Source: Candidatus Lokiarchaeota archaeon (GTDB lineage Archaea; Asgardarchaeota; Thorarchaeia; Thorarchaeales; Thorarchaeaceae). From it: DNA of 37,864 nucleotides. Position numbers and translations under genes: made by a program. Each line of letters starts with the position of its first letter. Within the stretch, counting starts at the first letter, position 1. Of the stretch, positions 25,936 to 33,571 are shown in pieces. The DNA is taken from NCBI GenBank assembly GCA_014730275.1, contig WJIL01000135.1:1-37864 (forward strand), given 5' to 3'. The notes below the pieces were generated by a model that was not told where the DNA came from, searched no databases, and worked only from the letters and a program-made list of their open reading frames with translations.

Positions 25936-26208
25936 ATGCTAGAGGCTCTTGAAATAACGGGGGATGCGGATTTGGTAGAGATAGAGCCGGATAAAGCAGA
26001 AACTAGAACAGATCGGGTGCTCGTCTTCATAGACCATGAGAATGAAACCATTTACTTGTGGAGGGGTAGCAAGGCAAGTGTCTTCAAGAAGCTCAACGGT
26101 ACAAGAGTGATTGCCAGATTAAGCCACAAGTACCCGAATTACAGAATCAAGCCTATTGCAGAAGGACGGGAGCCGGCTGCATTCAAGAGTCTACTCAAGA
26201 GGCGCTAG
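25936..26208 (+). CDS. Single gelsolin-like domain protein
   Basis: A 90-residue protein that reads as one gelsolin fold. Residues 27-50 (RVLVFIDHENETIYLWRGSK onward) match the gelsolin core strand pattern in which a short acidic turn is followed by hydrophobic-Y/V-W-x-G and a basic helix start. KASVFKKLNGTRVIARL forms the expected helix, and IKPIAEGREPAAFKSLL matches the usual ending, an E-G-x-E-P-x-x-F signature before a helix. Single-domain gelsolins are reported from Asgard archaea as actin regulators. There is no signal peptide, so it is cytoplasmic. No actin gene is in the window. ATG 25936 is preferred to TTG 25930. Confidence 0.75.
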   Translation: MLEALEITGDADLVEIEPDKAETRTDRVLVFIDHENETIYLWRGSKASVFKKLNGTRVIARLSHKYPNYRIKPIAEGREPAAFKSLLKRR

Positions 26209-26271
26209 TTCCAGATGCTCATCTCGCGAAGCTGACTACCATACGTAGATGCGTTAGAAGGTGTAGGATAG

Positions 26272-26565
26272 ATGGCCATTGATTTGCGGGCTTATCTGCG
26301 TCTTATCCGAAATATCACGAGGGGTCTCATCACGAGAACCAAGATCATAGCCGCTCTTAATCATGATGAATGGAAGACCGTATCAGAAATTGCCAGTGAA
26401 GTCGAAGTCGGGCCAAGTACAGTAAGATATCATCTCAAAAATATGCAGAAAGAAGAGATTGTTAAGAAAGAAGAAGACGGTCCTGGCTGGAGACTTGAAG
26501 AAGGACAGAAGAAAATAACCGATTGGGTTCCATCTTCCGAGAAGGACAAAGCGGAATCGGAATGA
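26272..26565 (+). CDS. Winged-helix transcriptional regulator (ArsR-like)
   Basis: A 97-residue DNA-binding protein. After a helical N-terminus, TKIIAALNHDEWKTVSEIAS and EVGPSTVRYHLKNMQKEEIV form the helix-turn-helix, followed by a short wing (KKEEDGPGWRLEEG) and an acidic tail. No metal-binding cysteines of the classical ArsR sensor are present. It follows the gelsolin-like gene by 63 bases in the same direction; whether it controls that gene or itself is not known. Confidence 0.85.
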   Translation: MAIDLRAYLRLIRNITRGLITRTKIIAALNHDEWKTVSEIASEVEVGPSTVRYHLKNMQKEEIVKKEEDGPGWRLEEGQKKITDWVPSSEKDKAESE

Positions 26566-26574
26566 GCTATTTCA

Positions 26575-26582
26575 AATATATG
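26575..26582 (+). promoter_or_regulatory. TATA-like box before yjbQ
   Basis: AATATATG 47 bases upstream of the yjbQ ATG, just after the regulator's stop. A T-rich run (26586-26593) follows and could also end the upstream transcript. Confidence 0.3.
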
Positions 26583-26598
26583 CATTATTTTTTATGGG

Positions 26599-26621
26599 GC
26601 ACATGAAGATGAATGATGTGC
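26599..26621. repeat. Inverted repeat in the yjbQ leader
   Basis: GCACAT (26599-26604) and ATGTGC (26616-26621) across 11 bases, eight bases before the yjbQ start. It may be an operator or leader hairpin covering the start region. Confidence 0.3.
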
Positions 26622-26628
26622 ATCCATT

Positions 26629-27051
26629 ATGCCTGATACCGTTGTAGGGTCAATTCAAATAACTACAGAACGTAGCATCCAAGTTAAGGAGATAACAGGT
26701 TCAATACATCAGTGGTTGCGGGAGAATCGGGCAGATGAGGGCATATTGACAATCTCAAGCAAACACACGACAGCTGGTGTAACCATAAACGAGGCAGAAT
26801 CGGGATTGATGCGCGATATAGAAAATCATCTGAAGGAATTAGTGCCTCGCAACAAAGGCTACGAACACGATAGAGTTGACAATAACGCTCACGCACATCT
26901 GATGACTTCACTTATCGGGTCGACGGAATCTGTCCCAGTAAAATCAAGTGAATTAGTACTCGGAACCTGGCAACGCATTTTATTCGTCGAATGCGACGGG
27001 CCCAGAAGCAGGAGTGTCAGCTTGGCATTTGTTGGACGGCTAACGTCCTAG
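26629..27051 (+). CDS. yjbQ: YjbQ family protein (UPF0047)
   Basis: A 140-residue member of the YjbQ/UPF0047 family, a widespread trimeric fold, sometimes annotated as secondary thiamine-phosphate synthase. SSKHTTAGVTINEAE, the NNAHAHLMTSLIG histidine motif, and GTWQRILFVECDGPRSRS are all present and intact. The true physiological substrate of the family is unsettled. No ribosome site is visible before the ATG. It converges with the 95-residue gene, whose stop lies 13 bases away. Confidence 0.93.
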   Translation: MPDTVVGSIQITTERSIQVKEITGSIHQWLRENRADEGILTISSKHTTAGVTINEAESGLMRDIENHLKELVPRNKGYEHDRVDNNAHAHLMTSLIGSTESVPVKSSELVLGTWQRILFVECDGPRSRSVSLAFVGRLTS

Positions 27052-27064
27052 CTGTGCATCGATT

Positions 27065-27352
27065 CTATTGCATTGGTGAATCAGTCGGAACAAGATACTG
27101 TCCGTGGATAGCACCGCTTTTCTGCTGGCTGTATTTGTGTCGCACCGTTGGAAAAGTCTCTTTCATTAGTTTGTGCACTTCGCGTTTCTTGATGTTGTTC
27201 TCTTTGTACCGCACTGTCACCTTCACGAATTTCCAGCCATGCATTCTTACATCAATAACCTGCACAGCATTTTCTTTGAATCGCTTCTCAGTATCTTCAA
27301 GGAAATTCTCGACGTTTTCTGCATTCTTCGCAATATTTGATTGAGCACTCAT
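27065..27352 (-). CDS. Small unknown basic protein
   Basis: A 95-residue protein with a helical N-terminus (NAENVENFLEDTEKRFKENA), a central strand-rich part (VQVIDVRMHGWKFVKVTVRY) and a basic C-terminal half. No signal peptide or membrane helix. A good ribosome site GAGGAAGAA directly precedes the ATG. The composition is uniform and the reading frame is the only one with a coding character here, so it is probably real, but I recognise no family. Its basic charge permits nucleic acid binding. Confidence 0.6.
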   Translation of the reverse strand: MSAQSNIAKNAENVENFLEDTEKRFKENAVQVIDVRMHGWKFVKVTVRYKENNIKKREVHKLMKETFPTVRHKYSQQKSGAIHGQYLVPTDSPMQ

Positions 27353-27564
27353 TTCTTCCTCTTCCCTGTTTTTTCTCTCATCTCTTCCAAGGAGGATCTA
27401 TGATTTGAACTTCATCCTCTTTGGTTGCCAACTACTCTTGAGACAAATAACCGCCTTATCAATAGCCTGCTTCTTGCAGTTGAATGGTTGTTGGATATAA
27501 GAAACCTGTGAATCATATCCTAATCTCACCACACACCCATTCACGAAATCCCATCTGGCATGAA

Positions 27565-28356
27565 TTATGAGCGGTACTTGAAAAGTGCTACTTCATGTCC
27601 TTCCATGAATTCCCATTCACCTTTCATCCCCTGGGAAAGAGCCCCCACCTCAATGTGTAGCATGGCGATACCACAATCCAATCGTCGTTCCTTCAGGTTC
27701 TTTTCATATCTGTCAGCGACGCTAACCTTCACTCCCTCAGGTTCAATACTGAATCTCCAGGGCTGCCTGTTTGCAGCTGAGGGAGCAAGTCGGGCCAACT
27801 CCAAGCAATACTGTAGGCGTTCATCCTGTTCTGTTGGTTCATTCACCATCAATTCATCGAGAGGCTTTCGGTTACGGGACCCTGTTGCCTTTTTCAACAC
27901 CTTCTCGGAAATTGTCAAGTCATTCTTGGCATGTCCAACAGGCGTAACAGCCAGTACTGCTTCATTCGGTTCGATATCGATCCGTAGTTCTGCGTCAGTT
28001 TGTTTCAGCCAGCCGCCAATCCAACATGTATCAAGACCCATTGTGGTAGCTTCCAAAATCAGACCTTCACCAGTATAGCCCAGTGCAGCATAGCCGTTCG
28101 GATCCGTTTCATCAACAATGAAAGCCATGTATGCCTGAGCGCCAGAGATTTTACCAAAGGGTCCGATTGCTCCTCGCACTATTTGTTCGGGGGATTCTTC
28201 AACAAGCAGGCTTCGAACACTCCCAAAAGGCTGAAACTCCTCACAGAATTGTCTCAAGTGCGAGGCAGCTTCACCTTCGAGCTGCTTTTCGCGGTATTTT
28301 CTTCGAGAATGTCTTGCTGAGATTGCTTCTGCCCATCGTTCTGCCGGAATCTTCAT
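27565..28356 (-). CDS. Nitroreductase family protein
   Basis: A 263-residue flavin-binding protein of the nitroreductase superfamily, longer than the usual 170-220 residues. The N-terminus SARHSRRKYREKQL is the FMN-binding R-S-x-R-x-Y/F motif. Then GYTGEGLILEATTMGLDTCW is the conserved core helix segment, and ARLAPSAANRQPWRF is the second half-motif seen in the longer putative-TM-nitroreductase type. The reaction is probably NAD(P)H-dependent reduction of an unknown substrate. A TATA box sits just upstream with no leader, so the mRNA is probably leaderless. It is transcribed divergently from the BON gene. Confidence 0.88.
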   Translation of the reverse strand: MKIPAERWAEAISARHSRRKYREKQLEGEAASHLRQFCEEFQPFGSVRSLLVEESPEQIVRGAIGPFGKISGAQAYMAFIVDETDPNGYAALGYTGEGLILEATTMGLDTCWIGGWLKQTDAELRIDIEPNEAVLAVTPVGHAKNDLTISEKVLKKATGSRNRKPLDELMVNEPTEQDERLQYCLELARLAPSAANRQPWRFSIEPEGVKVSVADRYEKNLKERRLDCGIAMLHIEVGALSQGMKGEWEFMEGHEVALFKYRS

Positions 28357-28380
28357 GTCATACCTAAAATGAAATCCACC

Positions 28381-28386
28381 TTTATA
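28381..28386 (-). promoter_or_regulatory. TATA box of the nitroreductase gene
   Basis: Minus strand AAGTATAAAGG, centred about 27 bases before ATG 28356, implies a leaderless transcript. Confidence 0.5.
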
Positions 28387-28410
28387 CTTGTGGTCTACAT
28401 AATCCCGCTA

Positions 28411-28447
28411 TGCATATAATGCACTATTTTACAGGAATATGGTGCAT
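28411..28447. promoter_or_regulatory. Palindromic operator candidate in a divergent promoter
   Basis: TGCAT-ATA-ATGCA (28411-28423) is a perfect five-base-arm palindrome. The overlapping ATGCAC (28419-28424) recurs inverted as GTGCAT at 28442-28447. The cluster lies between the two opposing TATA boxes of the nitroreductase and BON genes, a suitable position for a shared regulator. Confidence 0.45.
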
Positions 28448-28468
28448 ACAATTCATAAATTTCATAAG

Positions 28469-28477
28469 TATAAATTA
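28469..28477 (+). promoter_or_regulatory. TATA box of the BON-domain gene
   Basis: TATAAATTA within a very AT-rich segment, about 34-42 bases before the ATG. The AAGGAGGATAT ribosome site (28495-28505) follows and is one of the strongest in the window. Confidence 0.55.
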
Positions 28478-28510
28478 TAGAATGATACATGAGTAAGGAG
28501 GATATGGAGA

Positions 28511-29173
28511 ATGGCGAGGACAGATGAGAGTATAAAAAAAGACGTGGCTGATTACCTGTATTGGGACGACCGCGTTGATTCGTCCGACATCAGTATCACA
28601 GTGGATCACGGAGAGGTTACCCTCGAAGGAACTGTTGCAGACTATACCTCTTCGAAGAACGCTGTGCTTGATGCTTGGGACGCTGAGGGTGTGACCAAAG
28701 TCGAGAACAATCTCGATGTAGAGATTCCGACCGAGGTTACCGTTCCAACCGACTCGGAGATTGAATCCAACATCAAGAACATGCTGGAATGGAACTCCAG
28801 TATTGATGCTTCAGAAATCGACGTAGATGTCTCAGCTGGTGTTGTTACGCTCGACGGTACAGTCGATGCATACTGGAAGAAGCTGAGAGCTGAAGATGTT
28901 GCGTCGAGAGCCACTGGCGTACTCAATGTCGCCAATGAGCTCGCTGTTGTTCCAACTGAGGATGTCCTTGACAAGGCCATTGCAGAAGACGTTGTCTCAG
29001 CACTTGAGACCAAGTTCACTGTCAACGCGGATGATGTTGACGTGAAGGTAGAAGAAGGCGTTGTAACCTTGTCAGGAACTCTGCCAAGTTGGACCTCATA
29101 CCGTTCAGCAATGGACGCGGCTGAGAATACCCTTGGCGTCACTGACGTCGTCGATCAGCTTGTCATCGAATAA
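28511..29173 (+). CDS. Triple BON-domain protein
   Basis: A 220-residue acidic protein made of three BON domains at about residues 3-72, 81-147 and 150-219. Each shows the pattern of a helix, a ...EVTLEGTV/VVTLDGTV/VVTLSGTL strand-turn, and a closing ...GVTKVENNL/GVLNVANEL/GVTDVVDQL segment. No signal peptide is visible, so unlike many bacterial BON proteins it should be cytoplasmic. BON domains bind membranes or small ligands and are linked to osmotic stress proteins; the role here is unknown. The strong TATA box and ribosome site, and a codon choice rich in GTT/GAC/ACC, suggest high expression. Confidence 0.9.
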   Translation: MARTDESIKKDVADYLYWDDRVDSSDISITVDHGEVTLEGTVADYTSSKNAVLDAWDAEGVTKVENNLDVEIPTEVTVPTDSEIESNIKNMLEWNSSIDASEIDVDVSAGVVTLDGTVDAYWKKLRAEDVASRATGVLNVANELAVVPTEDVLDKAIAEDVVSALETKFTVNADDVDVKVEEGVVTLSGTLPSWTSYRSAMDAAENTLGVTDVVDQLVIE

Positions 29174-29190
29174 GCTGACTAATCAGAGCA

Positions 29191-29234
29191 TGGAAGGGGT
29201 TTCACCCTTCCAGCAGTCTATTTTCTTTTATTTT
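29191..29234 (+). terminator. Hairpin plus T-tract terminator after the BON gene
   Basis: Arms TGGAAGGG (29191-29198) and CCCTTCCA (29205-29212) with a six-base loop, followed by a T-rich tract (TTTTCTTTTATTTTC) ending near 29235. It also lies just beyond the end of the converging surface-protein gene. Confidence 0.7.
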
Positions 29235-29272
29235 CATCTGGCACCCAGATACTATCGTACCCCGGTCCAATC

Positions 29273-32200
29273 TCAGTTACCCATCTTGTTTTTTCTAAGC
29301 ATCACAACGATTATCACAACCACTATAGCAGCTGCCGAGGCACCGACCACTAGTAATAAACTATCATCGAGTTCCACAGGTGGGGGTGTGGTTGTTGTAG
29401 ATGCTGTGGTTGTGGTGGTAGTAGAGGTTTCCGTTGTTGTTCCAGTGGTAGTGGTTGTTGTTGTTGTGGTGCTTTCCATCAGTACCGTCACCATGACAGT
29501 ATCCTTGCCGGTATTTCCAACTTCGTCAGCAAACACCACCGTATAGTTGAAGGTACCAAGAGAAAGCTGATCTAGGTCGACGGTCACAACCTCATCCGAG
29601 TCAGTCCAATCACCAGTATCGTACAGGCTCCCGTTCTTGTAGATGGTATATGAGTACGGATGCACATCGCTTGCGCTCCAAGCTATTTCATGCCCGCTCG
29701 TGCCCTCGTAGAAACTGATATCCTCCACAGCTTCAACAGCCGGGTCGGTACCATCCACCAGAAATGTGAAATTGGCGTAAGCGGAGTTTGATGCTTGATC
29801 TTTGGCATAGACATGCAACGTATGCCACCCATCACCCGCAATCATTGGAATCGAGGGGAACCACGTAGCAGTTTCGTTTGAAGAGGCATCGTCCCAGTGA
29901 TAGAATACATCTTCAGGATTGTTTTCGGTTAGGCTAAGATTCACCAAAACTCCTGGCGCTTGTAGTGTACCGTTTGCTGGTGCTGTTAAGGAAATAGTCG
30001 GTGCGTCATTATCCAACTCGAAAATGTAATGCTTGTGTCGCCAGTATCCCCATGTATCATTAGCATAGACGTGTAGATGTTTGTTTCCAACGACACCATT
30101 GATTGTTGTTTGATAGGGTTCTGACCAAGTATGATTGCTGACACCCCAACTATAGAAGACAGTATCAGTATCGTCATCCGTAACGTCTACGTCCAGTAGC
30201 GTTCCATCTTGGACCACGCTGTTATTGGCTGGTGTAGTGAGGACTATCGCCGGAGGATCATCGGTTGTGAATACGTAAAGCGCTGAATCCTCTTTTCCGC
30301 CGGTGTCATTGACGTAGACTCTTAGAGTATGACTCTCTTCTCCGGTCGGTTGTATTGCAGTATACGGATCTGTGAGGGTTGTATTATCCGCACCATCCCA
30401 ACTTGCTAGGACAGTGTGTACCATATCAAAGTCATCATCCACTGAAAGCTGAATCTCCCATCCACTTGGAACAACCGTTTCATTAGCAATTTCATAAAGC
30501 GATATCGTCGGTGGATTGTCTGGCGCAAAAACAAAGAGGGCTGATGCATCGTTGCCCCCAGTATCATTGGTATATACATTCAAGATATGATTACTATCCC
30601 CAGTTGGAACTGTCGCCGTATATGGATAGGTAAGAGTCGCATTAGCCCCACCATTCCAGCTTGCCAACACCGTGTCTATCAGTCCGAAATTGTCTTCCAC
30701 TGAAAGTGGGATATCCCCTGCACTTGGTTGAACTGACTCATTGGTTATTCCCGATAACGTAATCGTCGGGCTTTCGGTGTCTATGCCGAAACAAGTCAGG
30801 AATCCATCTTCATTTCCACCATAGCTTTCTTGCAAAGCATGTGTAGTCGGGAAATCGGATGATTCAGTGATTCCCACGACAGTGATATTGCCATTCCACC
30901 ATCCTAGTACGTCTCTACCTTCATCTAAACCGCTTCCGCCCAGATAAGTTGAGAAAGTAAGCGATGTGAGGTCTGTCGTGAGGTTTACAACGAATGCATC
31001 GAGGGGCCCTGCAAACGAGTCGTCGAAAGCCGAAACAGTCGGAAAATCGTTCGACATCGTCCATCCAGTAGCAAAGACACCTTTTCCGCCTATCTCATCT
31101 GTCACGTCGATACCGTAAATACGATCATCTTCAGAACCACCAATGTAGGTGCCTGCCAAAAGGCTAGTACCATCACCTGAGAGCTTCACTAGGAATCCAT
31201 CTCGATACGAATAACCTGTGTCATATGATCCACCCGTAACAGGAAAGTCGTCCGAATACGTCTGACCACCAACATATACAAAGTAATCATCGGAATCGAA
31301 ATCGTATTCCAAAGCGATATCATGTGCGACATCGGTGTCTCCTCCACCTACATAGGTGCTCCAATTCAAAGAGTCTCCAGTTGGGTTAAGCTTTGTAACA
31401 AAGACATCCTCTTGCCACCCATCAAGGTCCCTATCGTATGCTCCAACGGTTGTTGGAAAATCGTTTGATTCTGTACAACCTGTAACGTAAGCATGTCCGG
31501 TTTCGATAACCTCGATGCCAAAACCGGAGAAAGATGGAGAATTGAGCTCGTGGCCATCCCCACCCAGATAAGTAGAGAAATTCAGTCCGCCAGTACTATT
31601 GAACCGAGCAACGAAAGCATCGTTACTTCCACCCTGGTAACTGGTCTGATAGGCGCCAGCAGTCACTGGAAAGTCATTAGAAACCGTATAGCCAACAATG
31701 TAAGGACTATAGTAGCCAACCGTCTCTCCACTCCACGCAATTGAGATGTCGAATGCTTCATCATTTTCTGAGCCACCCAAATAACTCCCGTATAGTAGCC
31801 CATTTCCAGTGGAATTCAATTTGGCGACAAATGCATCACCTGCACTTGCGCGACTGCTCTGGTAGGCGTCATCGGTCGTTGGAAAATTCGTGGATGCTGT
31901 CTCACCCGTTATATAGACGTCTGTTATATCGTCAACTGCAATACCACGTCCCCATTCGCCGTAATTCCCACCTACGAATGTACTATAGACCAAGCCCCCT
32001 GTAGTGTTTATCTTGCAAACAACAGCATCAGTCTGAGCGGGATCTTCATCATATCCATTTTTGACTGGGAAACCACTGGCACCCGTTCCGATAAGATAGA
32101 CATACTGCCCACCTTCGCCATAAGCAATGTCAACGATTCGGTCTAGGCTGCTGCCACCCAGGTAGGTGCTGATTGGGATATTCCAAGGATCAATGATGAG

Positions 32201-33001
32201 AGTTCGAGTTCTATCATAAGCGGAAACATCGAAGCCATACGTCCCACGGTCAATCCTCCTGAACTGCGAAGGAACCTCTTCACCGTTTTTCAAAAACGAA
32301 ACCAAACCAGTATCTTCCAAAATCGACTTTCCGCCTGTTTCCGAGAAGATGGTCACGGTGCTCCTGTCAACGTGGATTGAAGCTTCATCTCCAACTGAGA
32401 GATGGATATCACTGGGATCTCCACCGGGTCTGACAATGAACTCGTATTTCAGTCCTTTTTCAGTCATGAAATAGCGTAAGTCGATATTCTCGTACAGATC
32501 AGGATACCAGATTTCCTGATACGCAGGAACATTCGTGAACCTCTCGTCGCCAATGAAGTAGTTGCTTTCGTGTGTGCTCTTCTTCTTGCCAATCGGTTGA
32601 CAAGCATCGCCACCCTCGAAGAACAACTCCATCGTTTTGTATGTTCCTTCATCGCGCACAGCAAATGTGACTTTGGATACTGAGAACGCAACTGACAGGC
32701 GACTGGAGGTATGATAGAACGAAATATCCGGACTTCCTCCCTGGCCGAGGTTCTTCACAAATCCTGCGAAGGGAATGGACTCGGGAATCTGTCTACGAGA
32801 ACGCTCCACGATATTACGCAAAGGCGACTGGTCTGTCCTGTCATACCTTTCGCTAATCTTTGGACGCGAACTATCAATTTTCTGCTGCTCAGGATACGTA
32901 ATCCCAGAGCCACTAGCTCCAATGGTTACAAACGGAGCCAGCAATAGCAGAAAGGTTCCAAATAGTAAAACTCGTGATGGCCTATGCAAAGGTGATGGCA
33001 T
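29273..33001 (-). CDS. Large surface protein: SBBP beta-propeller, Ig-like repeats, Thr stalk, membrane anchor
   Basis: A 1242-residue exported protein. Residues about 11-31 form a signal peptide. Residues about 55-275 match the N-terminal domain that commonly precedes SBBP propellers (FAGFVKNLGQ...; YPDLYENIDLRYFMTEKGLK). Residues about 275-740 contain seven SBBP blades, each opening with a YLGG-type tetrad (STYLGGSS, STFVGGNY, GSYLGGSE, STYLGGDG, STYVGGGD, GTYIGGSE, STYLGGSG), consistent with one seven-bladed propeller. About four Ig-like repeats and a fifth variant domain follow to about 1170. A threonine-rich stalk (about 1177-1205) and a single helix (about 1212-1233) with an RKNK tail anchor it. 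Many N-glycosylation sequons. Probably an adhesin or S-layer-associated protein. Confidence 0.9.
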   Translation of the reverse strand: MPSPLHRPSRVLLFGTFLLLLAPFVTIGASGSGITYPEQQKIDSSRPKISERYDRTDQSPLRNIVERSRRQIPESIPFAGFVKNLGQGGSPDISFYHTSSRLSVAFSVSKVTFAVRDEGTYKTMELFFEGGDACQPIGKKKSTHESNYFIGDERFTNVPAYQEIWYPDLYENIDLRYFMTEKGLKYEFIVRPGGDPSDIHLSVGDEASIHVDRSTVTIFSETGGKSILEDTGLVSFLKNGEEVPSQFRRIDRGTYGFDVSAYDRTRTLIIDPWNIPISTYLGGSSLDRIVDIAYGEGGQYVYLIGTGASGFPVKNGYDEDPAQTDAVVCKINTTGGLVYSTFVGGNYGEWGRGIAVDDITDVYITGETASTNFPTTDDAYQSSRASAGDAFVAKLNSTGNGLLYGSYLGGSENDEAFDISIAWSGETVGYYSPYIVGYTVSNDFPVTAGAYQTSYQGGSNDAFVARFNSTGGLNFSTYLGGDGHELNSPSFSGFGIEVIETGHAYVTGCTESNDFPTTVGAYDRDLDGWQEDVFVTKLNPTGDSLNWSTYVGGGDTDVAHDIALEYDFDSDDYFVYVGGQTYSDDFPVTGGSYDTGYSYRDGFLVKLSGDGTSLLAGTYIGGSEDDRIYGIDVTDEIGGKGVFATGWTMSNDFPTVSAFDDSFAGPLDAFVVNLTTDLTSLTFSTYLGGSGLDEGRDVLGWWNGNITVVGITESSDFPTTHALQESYGGNEDGFLTCFGIDTESPTITLSGITNESVQPSAGDIPLSVEDNFGLIDTVLASWNGGANATLTYPYTATVPTGDSNHILNVYTNDTGGNDASALFVFAPDNPPTISLYEIANETVVPSGWEIQLSVDDDFDMVHTVLASWDGADNTTLTDPYTAIQPTGEESHTLRVYVNDTGGKEDSALYVFTTDDPPAIVLTTPANNSVVQDGTLLDVDVTDDDTDTVFYSWGVSNHTWSEPYQTTINGVVGNKHLHVYANDTWGYWRHKHYIFELDNDAPTISLTAPANGTLQAPGVLVNLSLTENNPEDVFYHWDDASSNETATWFPSIPMIAGDGWHTLHVYAKDQASNSAYANFTFLVDGTDPAVEAVEDISFYEGTSGHEIAWSASDVHPYSYTIYKNGSLYDTGDWTDSDEVVTVDLDQLSLGTFNYTVVFADEVGNTGKDTVMVTVLMESTTTTTTTTTGTTTETSTTTTTTASTTTTPPPVELDDSLLLVVGASAAAIVVVIIVVMLRKNKMGN
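29379..29477 (-). repeat. Low-complexity threonine-stalk coding tract
   Basis: A run of ACA/ACC/ACT codons on the minus strand (GTTGTTG-type on the plus strand) encodes the threonine-rich stalk. It is prone to slippage and length change. Confidence 0.75.
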
Positions 33002-33101
33002 CTCCTACTCCTTTTCAAATGTCAAAGGTCAAGATTGTAGCCGAATCATTAGTAATAAGTATTATCGGGACCTAAACTCAACAATAGGCCATTTGCACAA
33101 G

Positions 33102-33110
33102 TATATATGG
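33102..33110. promoter_or_regulatory. TATA element possibly serving both directions
   Basis: TATATATGG; the core TATATA is self-complementary. On the plus strand it predicts a transcript start near 33132 and a cold-shock leader of about 128 bases. On the minus strand it predicts a start near 33078 and a leader of about 77 bases for the surface-protein gene, which has GGAGTAGGAG before its ATG. Confidence 0.4.
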
Positions 33111-33259
33111 ACACAGGAGACGAGGTTGTTATACAGAGCAGCATTGTGTTAGGTCTAGATTCGGTATAGGATGTTAGTAACATTTTTTCTGATTCTGATC
33201 ATCTCAATGAGAGTTGACTCAATGCTGAAAATTAACTCTGTACAATAGGCGAAACAACA

Positions 33260-33472
33260 ATGGTAAAAGGTACAGTTAAGTGGTTCAATTCAAGGAAGAA
33301 TTTTGGTTTTATTGAGCGAGAAGAAGGCGAAGACGTCTTCGTTCACGCTTCAGCAATCCAGAGCAATCGGTTTCTCTCAGAGGGAGACAGAGTTGTATTC
33401 GAGACTGAAGAGAGCCCAAGAGGACTACGAGCAGTTAATGTGGTTCTTGAAGATGAGGCAGATGAGGTATAG
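33260..33472 (+). CDS. Cold-shock domain protein
   Basis: A 70-residue CspA-type RNA chaperone: one OB fold with RNP1 KNFGFIE and RNP2 VFVHA, preceded by the usual [10 protein letters not shown] start and an acidic tail. RNP1 has K-N-F-G-F-I where bacterial proteins have K-G-F/Y-G-F-I. Cold-shock domain proteins are patchy in archaea, so it may have come from bacteria (inference). Ribosome-site similarity is weak (AGGCG) and the leader may be long and structured. A clear terminator follows. Confidence 0.95.
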   Translation: MVKGTVKWFNSRKNFGFIEREEGEDVFVHASAIQSNRFLSEGDRVVFETEESPRGLRAVNVVLEDEADEV

Positions 33473-33522
33473 ACAAGCGTAGAAGTACTACAAACGATAT
33501 TCAAACTCATCTCAGAACACCA

Positions 33523-33566
33523 TGCTCGCGGATATCCGTGAGCACTACTATTTTTCTTTTTATTCT
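33523..33566 (+). terminator. Hairpin plus T-tract terminator after the cold-shock gene
   Basis: TGCTCGCGG (33523-33531) pairs with CCGTGAGCA (33536-33544), nine base pairs including one G-U, with an ATAT loop. It is followed by CTACTATTTTTCTTTTTATT. It is among the clearest terminators in the window. Confidence 0.75.
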
Positions 33567-33571
33567 CAAAC

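Noticed and set aside
27560-28078. Plus-strand frame of 172 codons
   Set aside because: Shadow of the nitroreductase gene, with biased Ser/Arg/Phe content and no motif.
28642-29142. Minus-strand frame of 166 codons
   Set aside because: Ser/Thr/Val-rich shadow of the triple-BON gene, whose forward frame has clear repeated domains.
29133-29546. Plus-strand frame ending in a poly-valine tract
   Set aside because: The valine run is the reverse reading of the threonine stalk codons, and it spans a terminator.
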